From: Phymatolithon calcareum
Lineage: Eukaryota > Rhodophyta > Florideophyceae > Hapalidiales
Assembly (NCBI GenBank): GCA_977006965.1
Contig: OZ345359.1
Location: 1,488,001-1,552,000, forward strand
Reading direction: 5' to 3'
DNA: 64,000 bases
The notes under the pieces are model-generated. The model had not been told where the DNA came from. It searched no databases and was given only the letters and a program-made list of their open reading frames with translations. Shown one piece after another: positions 42,021 to 51,615 of the stretch. Made by a program: the position numbers and the translations under genes. Position 1 is the first letter of the stretch. Every line of letters begins with the position of its first letter.

Positions 42021-45000
42021 ATGGACAACTCGCAAGGAACGCTGAAGGTCGAAAAGTTAAATGAGACCAATTTCCACGCTTGGAAACAGAAAATTCAGCT
42101 AGTACTATCATTCCGCGAACTCGACGAGTTCATAGAGGACGATCCACCGGCACGAGATTCCGACGATTTCAAGCTCTGGCGTCGTAATGACAATAAAGCA
42201 AAGGCTATAATCGGTCTCTCGCTTTCAGACGAACATCTCGAGCATGTGCAGGATGTCGAAACGGCCAAAGAAATGTGGACGTCGATTCTCAATATCTTTG
42301 AACGACACACTCTTTTGAACAAACTGGCTGCTCGCCGCAAGTTTTATACCGCCACTATGTTCGAGGACGAGAAAATACTGCCCTATACGAACCGCATTCG
42401 CCAACTCGCATCCACCCTCAAGTCAATGGGTGTCGATATTGACGATAAAGAAATGGCCATGGCTGTATTGAACGGACTTCCCGAACGCTACGACAGCTTG
42501 ATAAGTGCACTCGATGCTCTCGGCAATGAAGACGAATCATTCTCACTTGAATTTGTGAAGAGTCGACTACTCCAGGAAGAACAACGCATGTCAATGCGTG
42601 TCGAAGCATCAACCGTCAAAGCTGAGACTGCTGCACTTTTCACTGCCAGACGCGATGGAGAACGAATTCGTGACTACTGTGAACATTGTCATCGATCTGG
42701 ACATAGAAGTGTGAAATGTTGGACAAAGTTTCCACACCTTGCTCCTGAAGGATACAAAAATCGGAATGGAAAGCAAACGAAACCAGCTGCATTCCTGACC
42801 AATGAATCGGAACATGTTCGAGTTATGTCCGATTCCGACTTTGTATGCCGGATGGTCAAGGTGCGCGATTCTGATATTTCCGAGAAGTCAAAGTCATGGA
42901 TCATTGACTCTGGTAGTACATCGCATATGACGTTCGATCGTTCAATCTTCTGCTCATACACAAAAATGTCTTCAACCGTCGAAATGGGAACCAAAGCACA
43001 GGCCACAATCGCTGGAAAAGGTGATGTCATCATTACGCTCAACGTTAACGGCAAATCGTTAAAACGAAAGCTCAAGGACGTTATGCACATACCCGACTTC
43101 GGATACTCTCTATTGTCTGTCTCAAAAATGGATGAGTACGGATATGGTATAACGTTCAAGAACAGCCGTTGCTATGTTAAAGCTCATGATGACACGATCG
43201 CAACAGGTACTCTACGCAAAAGTCTCTACTCTCTAGACCTTGCAGATGGAAATAAACTTAACGAAGTTTCCTGTTTCGCGAGCCTACAGCTCTGGCATGA
43301 ACGACTTGCGCATGTTGACCACACTGGAATTACCGGAATGGTAAACCATGGGGTGGTGAAAGGTGTAAAGATTGCTCCCAACTCACAGTCCACACATCCA
43401 TGTAATGGTTGTCTTGCCGGCAAAGGTCATCGTGCTCCGATTCCAAAGTCCAGTATTTCTCGCTCCACCGCTGTTCTCGATCTCGTACATTCAGACGTTC
43501 TTGGTCCTATCGACATCCCGTCCCTTGGAGGATCACAGTACTTCATTACATTCATCGATGATCACTCCAAGTGGACCACGGTATTCACCATGCGAAAGAA
43601 ATCGGAGAGCTTTGAGTGTTTTCGGAAGTTTCACAAGTACGCTGAAACCCATACAGGTAGAAAGCTTAAGCACTTGAACATACAGGACTTCTCGAAAGCA
43701 CCAAAGCTCAAAGCAATTAGGACAGACAATGGAGGCGAGTACCTTTCAAACGAGTTCAAGGCATATCTTGCGGAACACGGCATCCATCAACAGCTCACAG
43801 TCGCTTACACCCCACAGCAAAATGGGGTGGCTGAACGCATGAACCGCACACTTCTCAACTTAGTGCGCTCGATGCTCCATCACAGAGGCATCGAGAAGAA
43901 GTTCTGGGCTGAAGCGTTGGCAACTGCTGTGTATGTGCGCAACCGAGTTACGTCACGAGGACTTCCTTCGAACACGACCCCCCATCACATATGGATGGGT
44001 GCCCCTCCAGATTTGGGACACTTGCGCGTATTTGGCGCCAAGTGTTGGTACGTGATTCCGAAGAAGAAAGTGAAGAAACTCGACAGTCGTACTCGTGAGG
44101 CGGTTATGCTGGGATACTCGTTGGCATCAAAAGGGTATAAGCTGTGGGATGCGGACTTGCGGAAAGTGATTGTGTCAAGGGACGTGACGTTCAATGAATC
44201 GGAATTCGGATTCGATGAGACCGAAACCAATGTATCACTTGAAACTCCTCAAATCAAACTGAGTGATGGTACGGTTGAAGGTAAGGTCATTTCGGATGTA
44301 GATGATAAGAGCATCGAGAAGGACATTGACGAAGGTGAGCAAACAGATGGTGGAGAACAACCTATATCTCCATCTGGTTCTGACGAAACATCTCCGATGA
44401 TCGCCAAACCCATTCTGCGTAGGTCAGCTCGGGTCTCAAAACCACCCACTGACTTCTGGAACGCTCCCTCGCATACTGCTATGCTGGCCTTCGAGTCCGT
44501 CAACCTTGCATCTGAAACCGGTTTGTCTTCTCATCAAGTGCCTCAGACCTTCAAGGAAGCGACTTCAATTAAAAATGTCGACTTCTGGTCTCCGGGCATT
44601 GAGAATGAACACTCGTCACTAACCCGCAACAACACTTGGAAGTTGGTCACTCGCAAGCCTGGCATGAACGTTCTACCGTGCAAGTATGTCTTCAAGGTCA
44701 AGGATACAGGCCCTAAAGTCCGCATTGTTGCGAAAGGGTTCCGACAGGTGCATGGGGTGGACTACGGTGAAACGTATGCCCCAGTCGTAAAGTTCACCTC
44801 GATTCGTATCCTACTTGCAACCGTTGCTGTCCATGATTTGGAACTATACCAAATGGATGTTGTTACGGCTTTCTTGCATGGTGACCTTGACGAAGACATC
44901 TACATGGAGGTTCCGTCTGGATTTCGTGATCCCAAGCGTCTCAACCTTGTTTGCAAGCTCTTGAAGGCACTATACGGCCTGAAGCAAGCACCGCGACAGT

Positions 45001-46088
45001 GGCATGCCAAAATCGACAAGTTCCTCATCGACGAGCTCGGCTTCTCAAGTAGTCCCAATGATCCTTGTCTTTATGTCCGGCATAAGTCAAGCAGCATCAT
45101 GATCATCGCGCTATATGTGGATGACTTGCTGATTGCCGGAAACGATACTTCTGCTATTTCGTGGATCAAGGGGGAGCTGAACAAGCGATTCGAGATGAAG
45201 GACCTTGGAGAAGCTAGTGTTTGTCTTGGACTTGAAATTCGCCGAGATCGCACACTTCGAACTCTTCACCTCTCGCAGTCGGTCTACGCTCAGTCAGTCT
45301 TGGAACGTTTCGGGATGGAGAACTCGAAACCAGCACCAACCCCTATGGAGTCAAGCAACAAGAACACCGGAACCGAAGAAGTCGACATCACCCAGCTCGT
45401 CGATGAACAAGTTCCATACCGTCCAGCCATCGGAAGTCTCATGTACTTGATGGTTGGTACACGCCCAGACATCTCGGACTCGGTCGGAAAGCTGTCTTCG
45501 TTCTGCGAAAAGCCTCTGAAACGTCACTGGATGGGCGTGAAGCGTGTCCTGCGATATATTGCGGGTACTCGAGATCACGGAATTTTGTTCGGTGGAAGTG
45601 GGAGTTTGGTTCCAATCGGTTACACGGATGCGGATTGGGCGGGATGTGTTGAGACAAGACGGTCCACGAGTGGCTATGTGTTCCTTCTTGCAGGGGGAGC
45701 CATAAGCTGGCGCTCAAAGAAGCAAACCATCGTCGCCACTTCAACATGCGAAGCGGAATACATCGCTTCGTGTGCCGCCGCCAAGGAATCTGTCTGGTTG
45801 TCAAGACTCATTGCCGATGTTCAAGGTCTCGAGAAGCCATCCGCCATGACTCTGTACACTGACAGTCAAAGTGCGATCGCGACCGGGCGAAACGCGGTTA
45901 TCACTCAGAGGAACAAGCACATAGACATCCAATATCACTATGTTCGTGATGTGGTTGCCACGGGCAAGATATCAATCAAGTATTGTAGTACTGAGTTGAT
46001 GATTGCGGATGCACTCACCAAGCCACTCGATCGTGTCAAGACGGCCAAGTTCGCACATGAAATGGGTATATGCGCGAGGAGGTCGTAG
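42021..46088 (+). CDS. copia Gag-Pol polyprotein (intact)
   Basis: This is one ORF of 1355 codons from the ATG at 42021 (MDNSQGT). A longer open frame begins upstream, but the ATG matches all sister copies. Domains in order: Gag core (residues about 10-210), zinc knuckle CEHCHRSGHRSVKC (about 220-233), aspartic protease DSGST (about 296-300), integrase zinc-binding H..H and CNGC (about 425-465), and the integrase triad in HSDVLGP (Asp about 492), RTDNGGEY (Asp about 569) and GVAERMNR (Glu about 605). Next are reverse transcriptase with YGLKQAPRQW and YVDDLLIAG (Asp-Asp about 1034-1035), and RNase H with TDADWAG, CEAEYIA and TDSQSAIA. Gag and Pol are in a single frame, so their ratio must be set by another mechanism than frameshifting. 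All catalytic residues I can identify are present. Confidence 0.96.
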   Translation: MDNSQGTLKVEKLNETNFHAWKQKIQLVLSFRELDEFIEDDPPARDSDDFKLWRRNDNKAKAIIGLSLSDEHLEHVQDVETAKEMWTSILNIFERHTLLNKLAARRKFYTATMFEDEKILPYTNRIRQLASTLKSMGVDIDDKEMAMAVLNGLPERYDSLISALDALGNEDESFSLEFVKSRLLQEEQRMSMRVEASTVKAETAALFTARRDGERIRDYCEHCHRSGHRSVKCWTKFPHLAPEGYKNRNGKQTKPAAFLTNESEHVRVMSDSDFVCRMVKVRDSDISEKSKSWIIDSGSTSHMTFDRSIFCSYTKMSSTVEMGTKAQATIAGKGDVIITLNVNGKSLKRKLKDVMHIPDFGYSLLSVSKMDEYGYGITFKNSRCYVKAHDDTIATGTLRKSLYSLDLADGNKLNEVSCFASLQLWHERLAHVDHTGITGMVNHGVVKGVKIAPNSQSTHPCNGCLAGKGHRAPIPKSSISRSTAVLDLVHSDVLGPIDIPSLGGSQYFITFIDDHSKWTTVFTMRKKSESFECFRKFHKYAETHTGRKLKHLNIQDFSKAPKLKAIRTDNGGEYLSNEFKAYLAEHGIHQQLTVAYTPQQNGVAERMNRTLLNLVRSMLHHRGIEKKFWAEALATAVYVRNRVTSRGLPSNTTPHHIWMGAPPDLGHLRVFGAKCWYVIPKKKVKKLDSRTREAVMLGYSLASKGYKLWDADLRKVIVSRDVTFNESEFGFDETETNVSLETPQIKLSDGTVEGKVISDVDDKSIEKDIDEGEQTDGGEQPISPSGSDETSPMIAKPILRRSARVSKPPTDFWNAPSHTAMLAFESVNLASETGLSSHQVPQTFKEATSIKNVDFWSPGIENEHSSLTRNNTWKLVTRKPGMNVLPCKYVFKVKDTGPKVRIVAKGFRQVHGVDYGETYAPVVKFTSIRILLATVAVHDLELYQMDVVTAFLHGDLDEDIYMEVPSGFRDPKRLNLVCKLLKALYGLKQAPRQWHAKIDKFLIDELGFSSSPNDPCLYVRHKSSSIMIIALYVDDLLIAGNDTSAISWIKGELNKRFEMKDLGEASVCLGLEIRRDRTLRTLHLSQSVYAQSVLERFGMENSKPAPTPMESSNKNTGTEEVDITQLVDEQVPYRPAIGSLMYLMVGTRPDISDSVGKLSSFCEKPLKRHWMGVKRVLRYIAGTRDHGILFGGSGSLVPIGYTDADWAGCVETRRSTSGYVFLLAGGAISWRSKKQTIVATSTCEAEYIASCAAAKESVWLSRLIADVQGLEKPSAMTLYTDSQSAIATGRNAVITQRNKHIDIQYHYVRDVVATGKISIKYCSTELMIADALTKPLDRVKTAKFAHEMGICARRS

Positions 46089-46100
46089 TGTGCCTCGATC

Positions 46101-46109
46101 AAGGGGGAG
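46101..46109 (+). other. Polypurine tract of the intact copia element
   Basis: AAGGGGGAG immediately precedes the 3' LTR and would prime plus-strand synthesis. The same tract is found beside the 3' LTRs of elements G, J, K, N, I and E with minor variation. Confidence 0.88.
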
Positions 46110-46554
46110 TGTTGGAAGTGTGATTGCTTGGAGCTCTAGTCGCAAACACACTTCAATATCAAGGTATGATCTCGGTACACGTGTACACGTGTCAAGTCGA
46201 ATGTCAAAGTGCCTCAGAACTTTGAATCAAGAAGATTGGCAGTGACACGTGTCAAAGTATGATAACGGTATGAATATCATACTCCCCTCACTCAGTAGAT
46301 GATTCTTGATTTTTTTCATGTTACACGTGTCATATGATAGTATGACAAATTTGTTTAGGGTTAGTGTGTCTCCGTCGTCAGTTAGGGTTTTGATCAAGTC
46401 TGGTTGTGTTCTCTGGTCTATATAGTCTTGACCTGAGGTCCGCCAAGTGAATAAACCAAGGAACTCATTCTCACCTAACTCCACTTCTCCTTCACCAATC
46501 TTCACCAACCAAACATTTCCAATCTCCTAATCTTATCCCTAACCTCCAACAACA
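46110..46554 (+). repeat. 3' LTR A1 of the intact copia element
   Basis: It is the same length (445 bp) and, by eye, the same sequence as the 5' LTR at 40996-41440. It is followed by the GATTC duplication at 46555-46559. Confidence 0.95.
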
Positions 46555-47088
46555 GATTCTCGCCTGTCAAGAAATGACGCTCTTCTTAGATCCTATTGTA
46601 CGCCTATGTCCGATAGTGATCCTTCATCAACTATTCTCGAAGTTCGAGATATAGCTTTTCTCCAACCTCACGACGGTCAGCGTGGCGCCGCGAGGTTACC
46701 TCCTGTCAGGAGCATTGGCGCTTTGTCCTCTGGGGAGGATTACTTCGTCTACCGGTTTGCACTGTACTGGGACGATTTTGAAGTTCAGAAAGGCAAGTCT
46801 GCTACAGGGGAGGGGTTCTACTTAATATGTTTGAATCTTCCTTTGGATTCCAGGTCCTCACCGTGTGCTGTTCGAGTTCTTAGTCTCACACATCCAGGTG
46901 TGAAGGGCGATAAGATTCTCAGCGAAATATTTGACGATATTCTATTGGGAATGACCACTGGTTTTGTCGATTATGACGCTGATGGGAGGCGACGCCGCGT
47001 TTTTCTTGATTTAGTTGCGTTTCTTGGTGATACGCCGTCACTGAACAGCTTTCTAGATGTCCTCGGTCACAATTCCAACGCATGCTGC
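46555..47088 (+). pseudogene. Tnp2-like transposase-type gene, part 3 (start of catalytic region)
   Basis: It resumes in frame with part 2 at the Asp-Ser codons. It holds LYWDDFEV at about 46763-46786, a stretch with YLICLNLP, then DKILSEIFDDILL and VFLDLVAFLGDTPSLNSF (Gly-Asp at about 47026-47031). This order (acidic DDFE motif, NLP, GD plus a cysteine pair) resembles the catalytic region of Tnp2/EnSpm-Plavaka-type DDE transposases. The frame reaches HNSNACC and is cut by a solo LTR in the cysteine motif. Confidence 0.6.
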
Positions 47089-47533
47089 TGTTGGAAGTGC
47101 GATTACTTGGAGCTCTAGTCGCAAACACACTTCAATATCAAGGTATGATCTCGGTACACGTGTACACGTGTCAAGTCGAAATTCAAAGTGTCTCAGAACT
47201 TTGAATCAAGAAGACTGGCAGTGACACGTGTCTGAGTATGATAAGAGTATGATAATCATACCCCCCCTCACTCAGTAGATAATTTTTAATTTTCTCATGT
47301 TACACGTGTCATATGATAGTATGACAAATTTGTTTAGGGTTAGAGTGTCTCCGTCGTCAATTAGGGTTTTGGATCAAATTGATTGAGTTTTCAGGTCTAT
47401 ATATGCTCGACCTGGGACCCGCCAAGTGAATAAACCAAGGAACTCATTCTCACCTATCTCAGCTTCTACTCAACCATTTCACATCAACCAAACTTTTTCT
47501 TTCTCCTCATCACTTGCCTAACCTTCTCCAACA
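47089..47533 (+). repeat. Solo LTR A2, TSD GCTGC
   Basis: This 445-bp LTR starts TGTTGGAAGTGCG and ends CCTTCTCCAACA. The GCTGC duplication is at 47084-47088 and 47534-47538. It lies within the codons for the CxxC motif of the Tnp2-like gene, which reads CCHLC when the LTR and one duplication are removed. Confidence 0.94.
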
Positions 47534-49080
47534 GCTGCCACTTGTGCAACTTTGTCAGGGGAGCATCTACACTGGTTGACAGCAGATACGCCGGTGACCA
47601 CGCCCACGGAATGGTCTCGCACTCTATGAGAACCTACTTCCAGCACACTGCTGTTCGCGATAGCGGATCTCGGACGGAAACGTGCAGACTTCTTGGTATC
47701 AAGCATCTAGTGTCTTCAACGACAAGTGTTTTGCTTTCACTCCGTGATAGAATGCTGCACGTAAGAGAAGCAATTCCTAGAACAAGCACGGGACATCGAG
47801 TAGTGCCGCACTTTATCGATCCATATCGCGCATGTCTGATCGCTCCAGATCACCTTCTGACTGGTCATTTCCGCGATTGTGTTTCGCTTGTGTTGCGTTT
47901 GCTACCGTCCGACCTCCACCGAAGCTCTCGTGAAAAGTTCATGATGGGCTACCTAGCTGATGCAAACCTTCCCACACAGAACAGACTTGTGGATCACACG
48001 AAGAAGACACTGCTTGCAATGTCAATGACGGAGCTGTACGCCCTATCCGTAGTTTCAGACTACGCGATGCATGCCGGATGTCGCTTCGCTGGCGAGTCTC
48101 TCGGTTCAAGCAAGCCTCTCAGTGGAAAATGTAAAGATGCTATGCTCTTGGTTAGATCCTGTGCTCTACTGATATCTGAGCTATGGTACCAACCGCGGGT
48201 GCCCAGAAACGGCTCCCATTCCGTCCACACCTTCGAGTACCACAATGGAGCATCGAACATTATCCGTCTCCAGAAACTTGCAAACGATCATCTCGAGAAG
48301 GTGGCTAGGATCTGTCATATGTTCGACACAGATGTGCTTCAGCTACATGACGGTCGATGTTTAAAGGAGAAAAAGGTCGAGCTTTCCAGCCTTTTACGTG
48401 AGACAACCATCTGTATAAAAACTGTGGACAAGCCAAATGTGCACAGACTGCGTGAACTAGTCCACACAACCTTGCCCCTGATTGGGCACGTGGGTCGCAT
48501 TGGAGAGTAGTTCTCGAAAAAAACGCACCAGACTCTAAAGAGAGCAATCAAACTTTCCAACAATAAGGACGTCCATTTTCACGCTATGTCCAGCGCCGCT
48601 TTGAGCGACTGGCAAGGACGCCTGTCCATGCTCGTCCAAGCGACAACGGATGGAGATGACAGATCCATTCTAGCATGCTTTCGTCTCTTCGCTGGAAGAG
48701 AGGCAGTTGCTTCTCTTCAAGGGAATCTAACGCCTAACTTATCAGAAGACGTTGTTCGGGCACTAGGGCCAAATCAATGCCTTGCCGTTGAATTGCAGGT
48801 CCAAGGGAAGCGCGTGCTAGCTCCTAGAGCTCCTTCTTCCGCAAAAATTCTCATCTGGTCCATTTCAAGCACTATTCGAGTGCTTGCCAACACAGCCGCA
48901 CTTCCATCACCGCAACAAAGGCGAATGATGGTATTCTTAGAAAGTGCACATTTCGGCGATCTAGGAAGATTTGATATTCATATTGGTGGAGCAGCGTCAT
49001 CAGCTGGATTCGAGAAGGTGCCATCCGTTTCACTGCGTCGCGGTGATATGATGGAAATTCTGCTTTATCGCCCAGATTGA
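47534..49080 (+). pseudogene. Tnp2-like transposase-type gene, part 4 (C-terminal)
   Basis: It continues with HLCNFVRGASTLVDSRY, a long helical region (FIDPYRACLIAPDHLLTGH, LLPSDLHRSS), SELWYQPRV, TFEYHNGASN and LPLIGHVGRIGE. A TAG at 48508-48510 interrupts it. Immediately after, KTHQTLKRAIKLSNNKD and ALSDWQGRLSML follow in frame to a stop at 49080. Close inspection suggests a lost T just before the TAG and an extra A in the A7 run at 48517-48523, a pair of compensating single-base changes. The end of the protein (RRGDMMEILLYRPD) looks natural. Total coding length across the four parts is about 1300 codons. Confidence 0.6.
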
Positions 49081-50371
49081 ACGTCGTTTCACTTTCCGTT
49101 CCTCGTGCAGCCCAACTGTGTGGGTATTGTTCCCAACTGGAGTTCTGGTATAGGCACTTCTATATGATTCATCCAGGACTTCGTGTCTCTAAAGCCACCA
49201 AGTGGTTCAACGATATTTTACGCAGCAGTTTTACCCTGCGTGCCAGTTCGAAGCGAAGAAATCACATCATGAACTACACAGAGATTACCGGAGTATAGGG
49301 TTTGCGTGAATGCTAACATTTCTTTTGCTACTCTGGAAAGCAGCATTAGGCGCGTCGGAGTTCTTCATAACTGCAGTAACAGCACCTGTCGTCCTTGTGC
49401 TAGCTGCATGTCACTCTCACATTCCTCAGGTACAAATCCAGGAGAGGGGGCCCCTTCTTGGCATTGACAAGAAGACATGGATACCCGCCTCGACAGGGGT
49501 AGAGTCCTTCTTCTGGTAATTTCCACATAACACTCCCGTAATAAATTCTGTGGGCTAATTTTTGCGCTTTCAACCGTTGCGTGTGTCGACTGTACACTCT
49601 TTGTGGTACTACTGCATTTTCAATCAAGCATAACAATCGCTAGTCAGTTCTCAACCCTACAAGTTGACAGCTAGGTAATTCGTAAACATGACTTTCTTCG
49701 ATAATATTTTCCTGAAATACATTTCGAACCTTGTCGCATGCGAAATATTTGGATTGCTCCGCGCCCCCGCCCGTCCTCCATTATTCCAATTTTGCGAATA
49801 CTCATCGCACCGATAAATAGACTGCGTTCAGAGAAGCAAGTGCATTGACGACCTTAGCTCAATAGAGCCTCGACCGCGCTTTAGTCCCTGAAGAGATGAT
49901 GAGAGCTGCACGAGGGGTACTATCTCCTGACTGCACTGTGTTCAGGTTCCGCGCCAGAGCAGAGAATCAAGTGTATATGCCCTTCGGTACGTACAAACTC
50001 AAGTCGGATAACGCATCTAAAGCTCTCGTGAGGATTTGTCCCACATCGTTCGCAGAGAAAAATATTCGCAGTCGACCGTGGAATATTTTCAATCTTTGTA
50101 ACGATGACAGAAGCCGTCTGAGACTATTCTCTATTTCAGTAGAGATCCAATGTTGTCATGACATATTTCCCTTCATAATGTCGCCCACGTTGATCGCCGA
50201 GGCACTGCAGACTCTTGCTATTCAGCAGATAGCTGCTTTCCTTTCGTCTTCCCTGGAAAACATTCGCAATGGCGAATGAGCGAGCTGGATACTCCCTTGT
50301 ATGTAGAACAGAGCTACGCACACCGCACGTCCACTACCGCACTGAAATGTGGATTCGTGACCCGTTAGCCG
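49081..50371. other. Stretch with only weak ORFs
   Basis: I recognise nothing here. A plus-strand ORF at 49896-50279 (127 codons, ATG at 49896) lacks motifs I know. A small ORF at 49310-49519 has a hydrophobic start but no other support. This could be the 3' flank of the Tnp2-like unit. I saw no terminal inverted repeat marking its end. Confidence 0.4.
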
Positions 50372-50526
50372 TCTAAGAACCTGCTGGAGGTGATGCCATT
50401 CGACCACAGCCGAATCCGCAAACACCAGCACATAATCCGTCGTGGATGCAAGAATCACCCCCGAATCCTCCCGATCCTCCGGTGCAACCGGACCCGCCCT
50501 CAAAGAGGGGACGCCAATCATCCCCG

Positions 50527-51483
50527 TGTTGAAAGTGGTACCTTCGACCAAAATTTCAAAAAGTTTGTTCTCAATTAGCGATTTTCGGGAGCTTCGAAAA
50601 ATGCGCCGTGAACAAGCTTTTAAGGACACGTGGAGAAATTGGGCTATTTATAGCCCTCAGTAGACACATATAGTGCACGCTTAGTCCACAGTGTCTTAAG
50701 CAAGGACCGCTGCAATACTTTTCATATGTACACGTGTACACGTGTAACATACATTGGCATATAGCCATTATGATAGATATAGTAGCATATTGTTTGAACA
50801 CGTGTAAGTATTTTGCACCTGATTGAGGATTCCTGTATTGTCAAGATATGATTGTTTCTTTACATTGAATTACATCGATGTAGCCACTAGGGCTGACACC
50901 AGTTAGCTATTCTTAGTCACTAAGGTTTACACCAGTTAGGAGTATTGCGCAAGTGTCATGTGCATTGTTGGACGTATATTGGGGTACGTGGCCATTAAGT
51001 TAAGTGTCAGGCAGCCGTTAGGAATGCTGCGTGTCATGCTTTACACGATCGGCCAATGACATGAGGCCATCAGTGCATGACACTGACACGCCAGCGTCGG
51101 TAATGCTGGGTGTCAGGCATTCCAATATTAGAAGCCAATAACATAAGGCCATAAGGCACCATAAGTGCATGGCATGCACGGTACTGCATCGATAATGCTG
51201 TGTGTCAGGCATCCTAATATTAGAAGCCAATGAGATAAGGCCATAAGGCAGACGAAGTGCATGACATGCACAGTTCTGCATCCAAGGTACCTGACACTCG
51301 CATGTGCTGACTTGTGCATGGTAGAGACTCCTAAGTTAGGGTCTTTCCAGAGTAACGTGGTGATGACTATATAATCCCACGAACTTCGCCGACCACCGGA
51401 ATAAACCAAGCAACTCACCATCAACCTTCACATCCATCCAAACCAAACAATCCAAATCCTACCAACACCATATACCTCCAACA
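50527..51483 (+). repeat. Solo LTR D, TSD CCCCG
   Basis: This 957-bp repeat starts TGTTGAAAGTGG and ends ACCTCCAACA. The CCCCG duplication is at 50522-50526 and 51484-51488. It shares with the other families the ACACGTGTACACGTGT double palindrome (near 50727-50745), a TATATAA box near 51368, and AATAAACCAAGCAACTC near 51402. No coding region is inside. It is about twice the length of the other LTRs, partly because of tandem repeats. Confidence 0.85.
51021..51290. repeat. Tandem repeats of about 90 bp inside LTR D
   Basis: There are three units, each beginning near AATGCTG-GTGTCA and containing CCAAT-A-ATAAGGCCAT and GTGCATG-CA. Units 2 (about 51101-51192) and 3 (about 51193-51287) are very similar. 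Unit 1 (about 51023-51100) is diverged. They lie upstream of the LTR TATA box, where enhancer repeats are common in retrotransposons. Confidence 0.75.
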
Positions 51484-51615
51484 CCCCGAGCTCAGACGCG
51501 TCACAGAGCTCCGGGAAACCACCTCGAAATGCGTCCGATCTCGACGATCTCGTGTGCGACCCGCTTGAACAGAGGCAGACGTGGAGTCACGACTGCGACC
51601 GCACCCAGTGCGAGC

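Larger units (their letters stand above)
40996..46554 (+). mobile_element. Full-length, apparently intact copia element (family A1), TSD GATTC
   Basis: This 5559-bp element has 5' LTR 40996-41440, primer-binding site 41441-41456, leader to 42020, one gag-pol ORF 42021-46088, polypurine tract 46101-46109, and 3' LTR 46110-46554. Target duplications GATTC are at 40991-40995 and 46555-46559. Read side by side, I find no difference between the two 445-bp LTRs, so insertion was very recent. It is the only copy in the window with an unbroken polyprotein and is the best candidate for an autonomous source element. Confidence 0.96.
50372..51615 (+). pseudogene. Pro/Ser-rich ORF interrupted by solo LTR D
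   Basis: With the LTR (50527-51483) and one CCCCG copy removed, an open frame runs from after a TAA near 50370 to a TGA near 51615. It reads RPQPNPQTPAHNPSWMQ, then PPNPPDPPVQPDPPSKRG, then a Ser/Asp-rich end DASQSSGKPPRNAS. The composition looks like a disordered protein region or one exon. I do not recognise a family. The only support is that the frame spans the insertion site. Confidence 0.3.

Noticed and set aside
42095-45804. Many minus-strand ORFs opposite the intact gag-pol
   Set aside because: They are shadows of the strongly coding plus strand, recur at the same places in every copia copy, and have no motifs of their own.
49310-49519. Small hydrophobic ORF as a membrane peptide gene
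   Set aside because: It has only 69 codons, with no homologue recognised, no second supporting feature, and other ORFs of similar size nearby.
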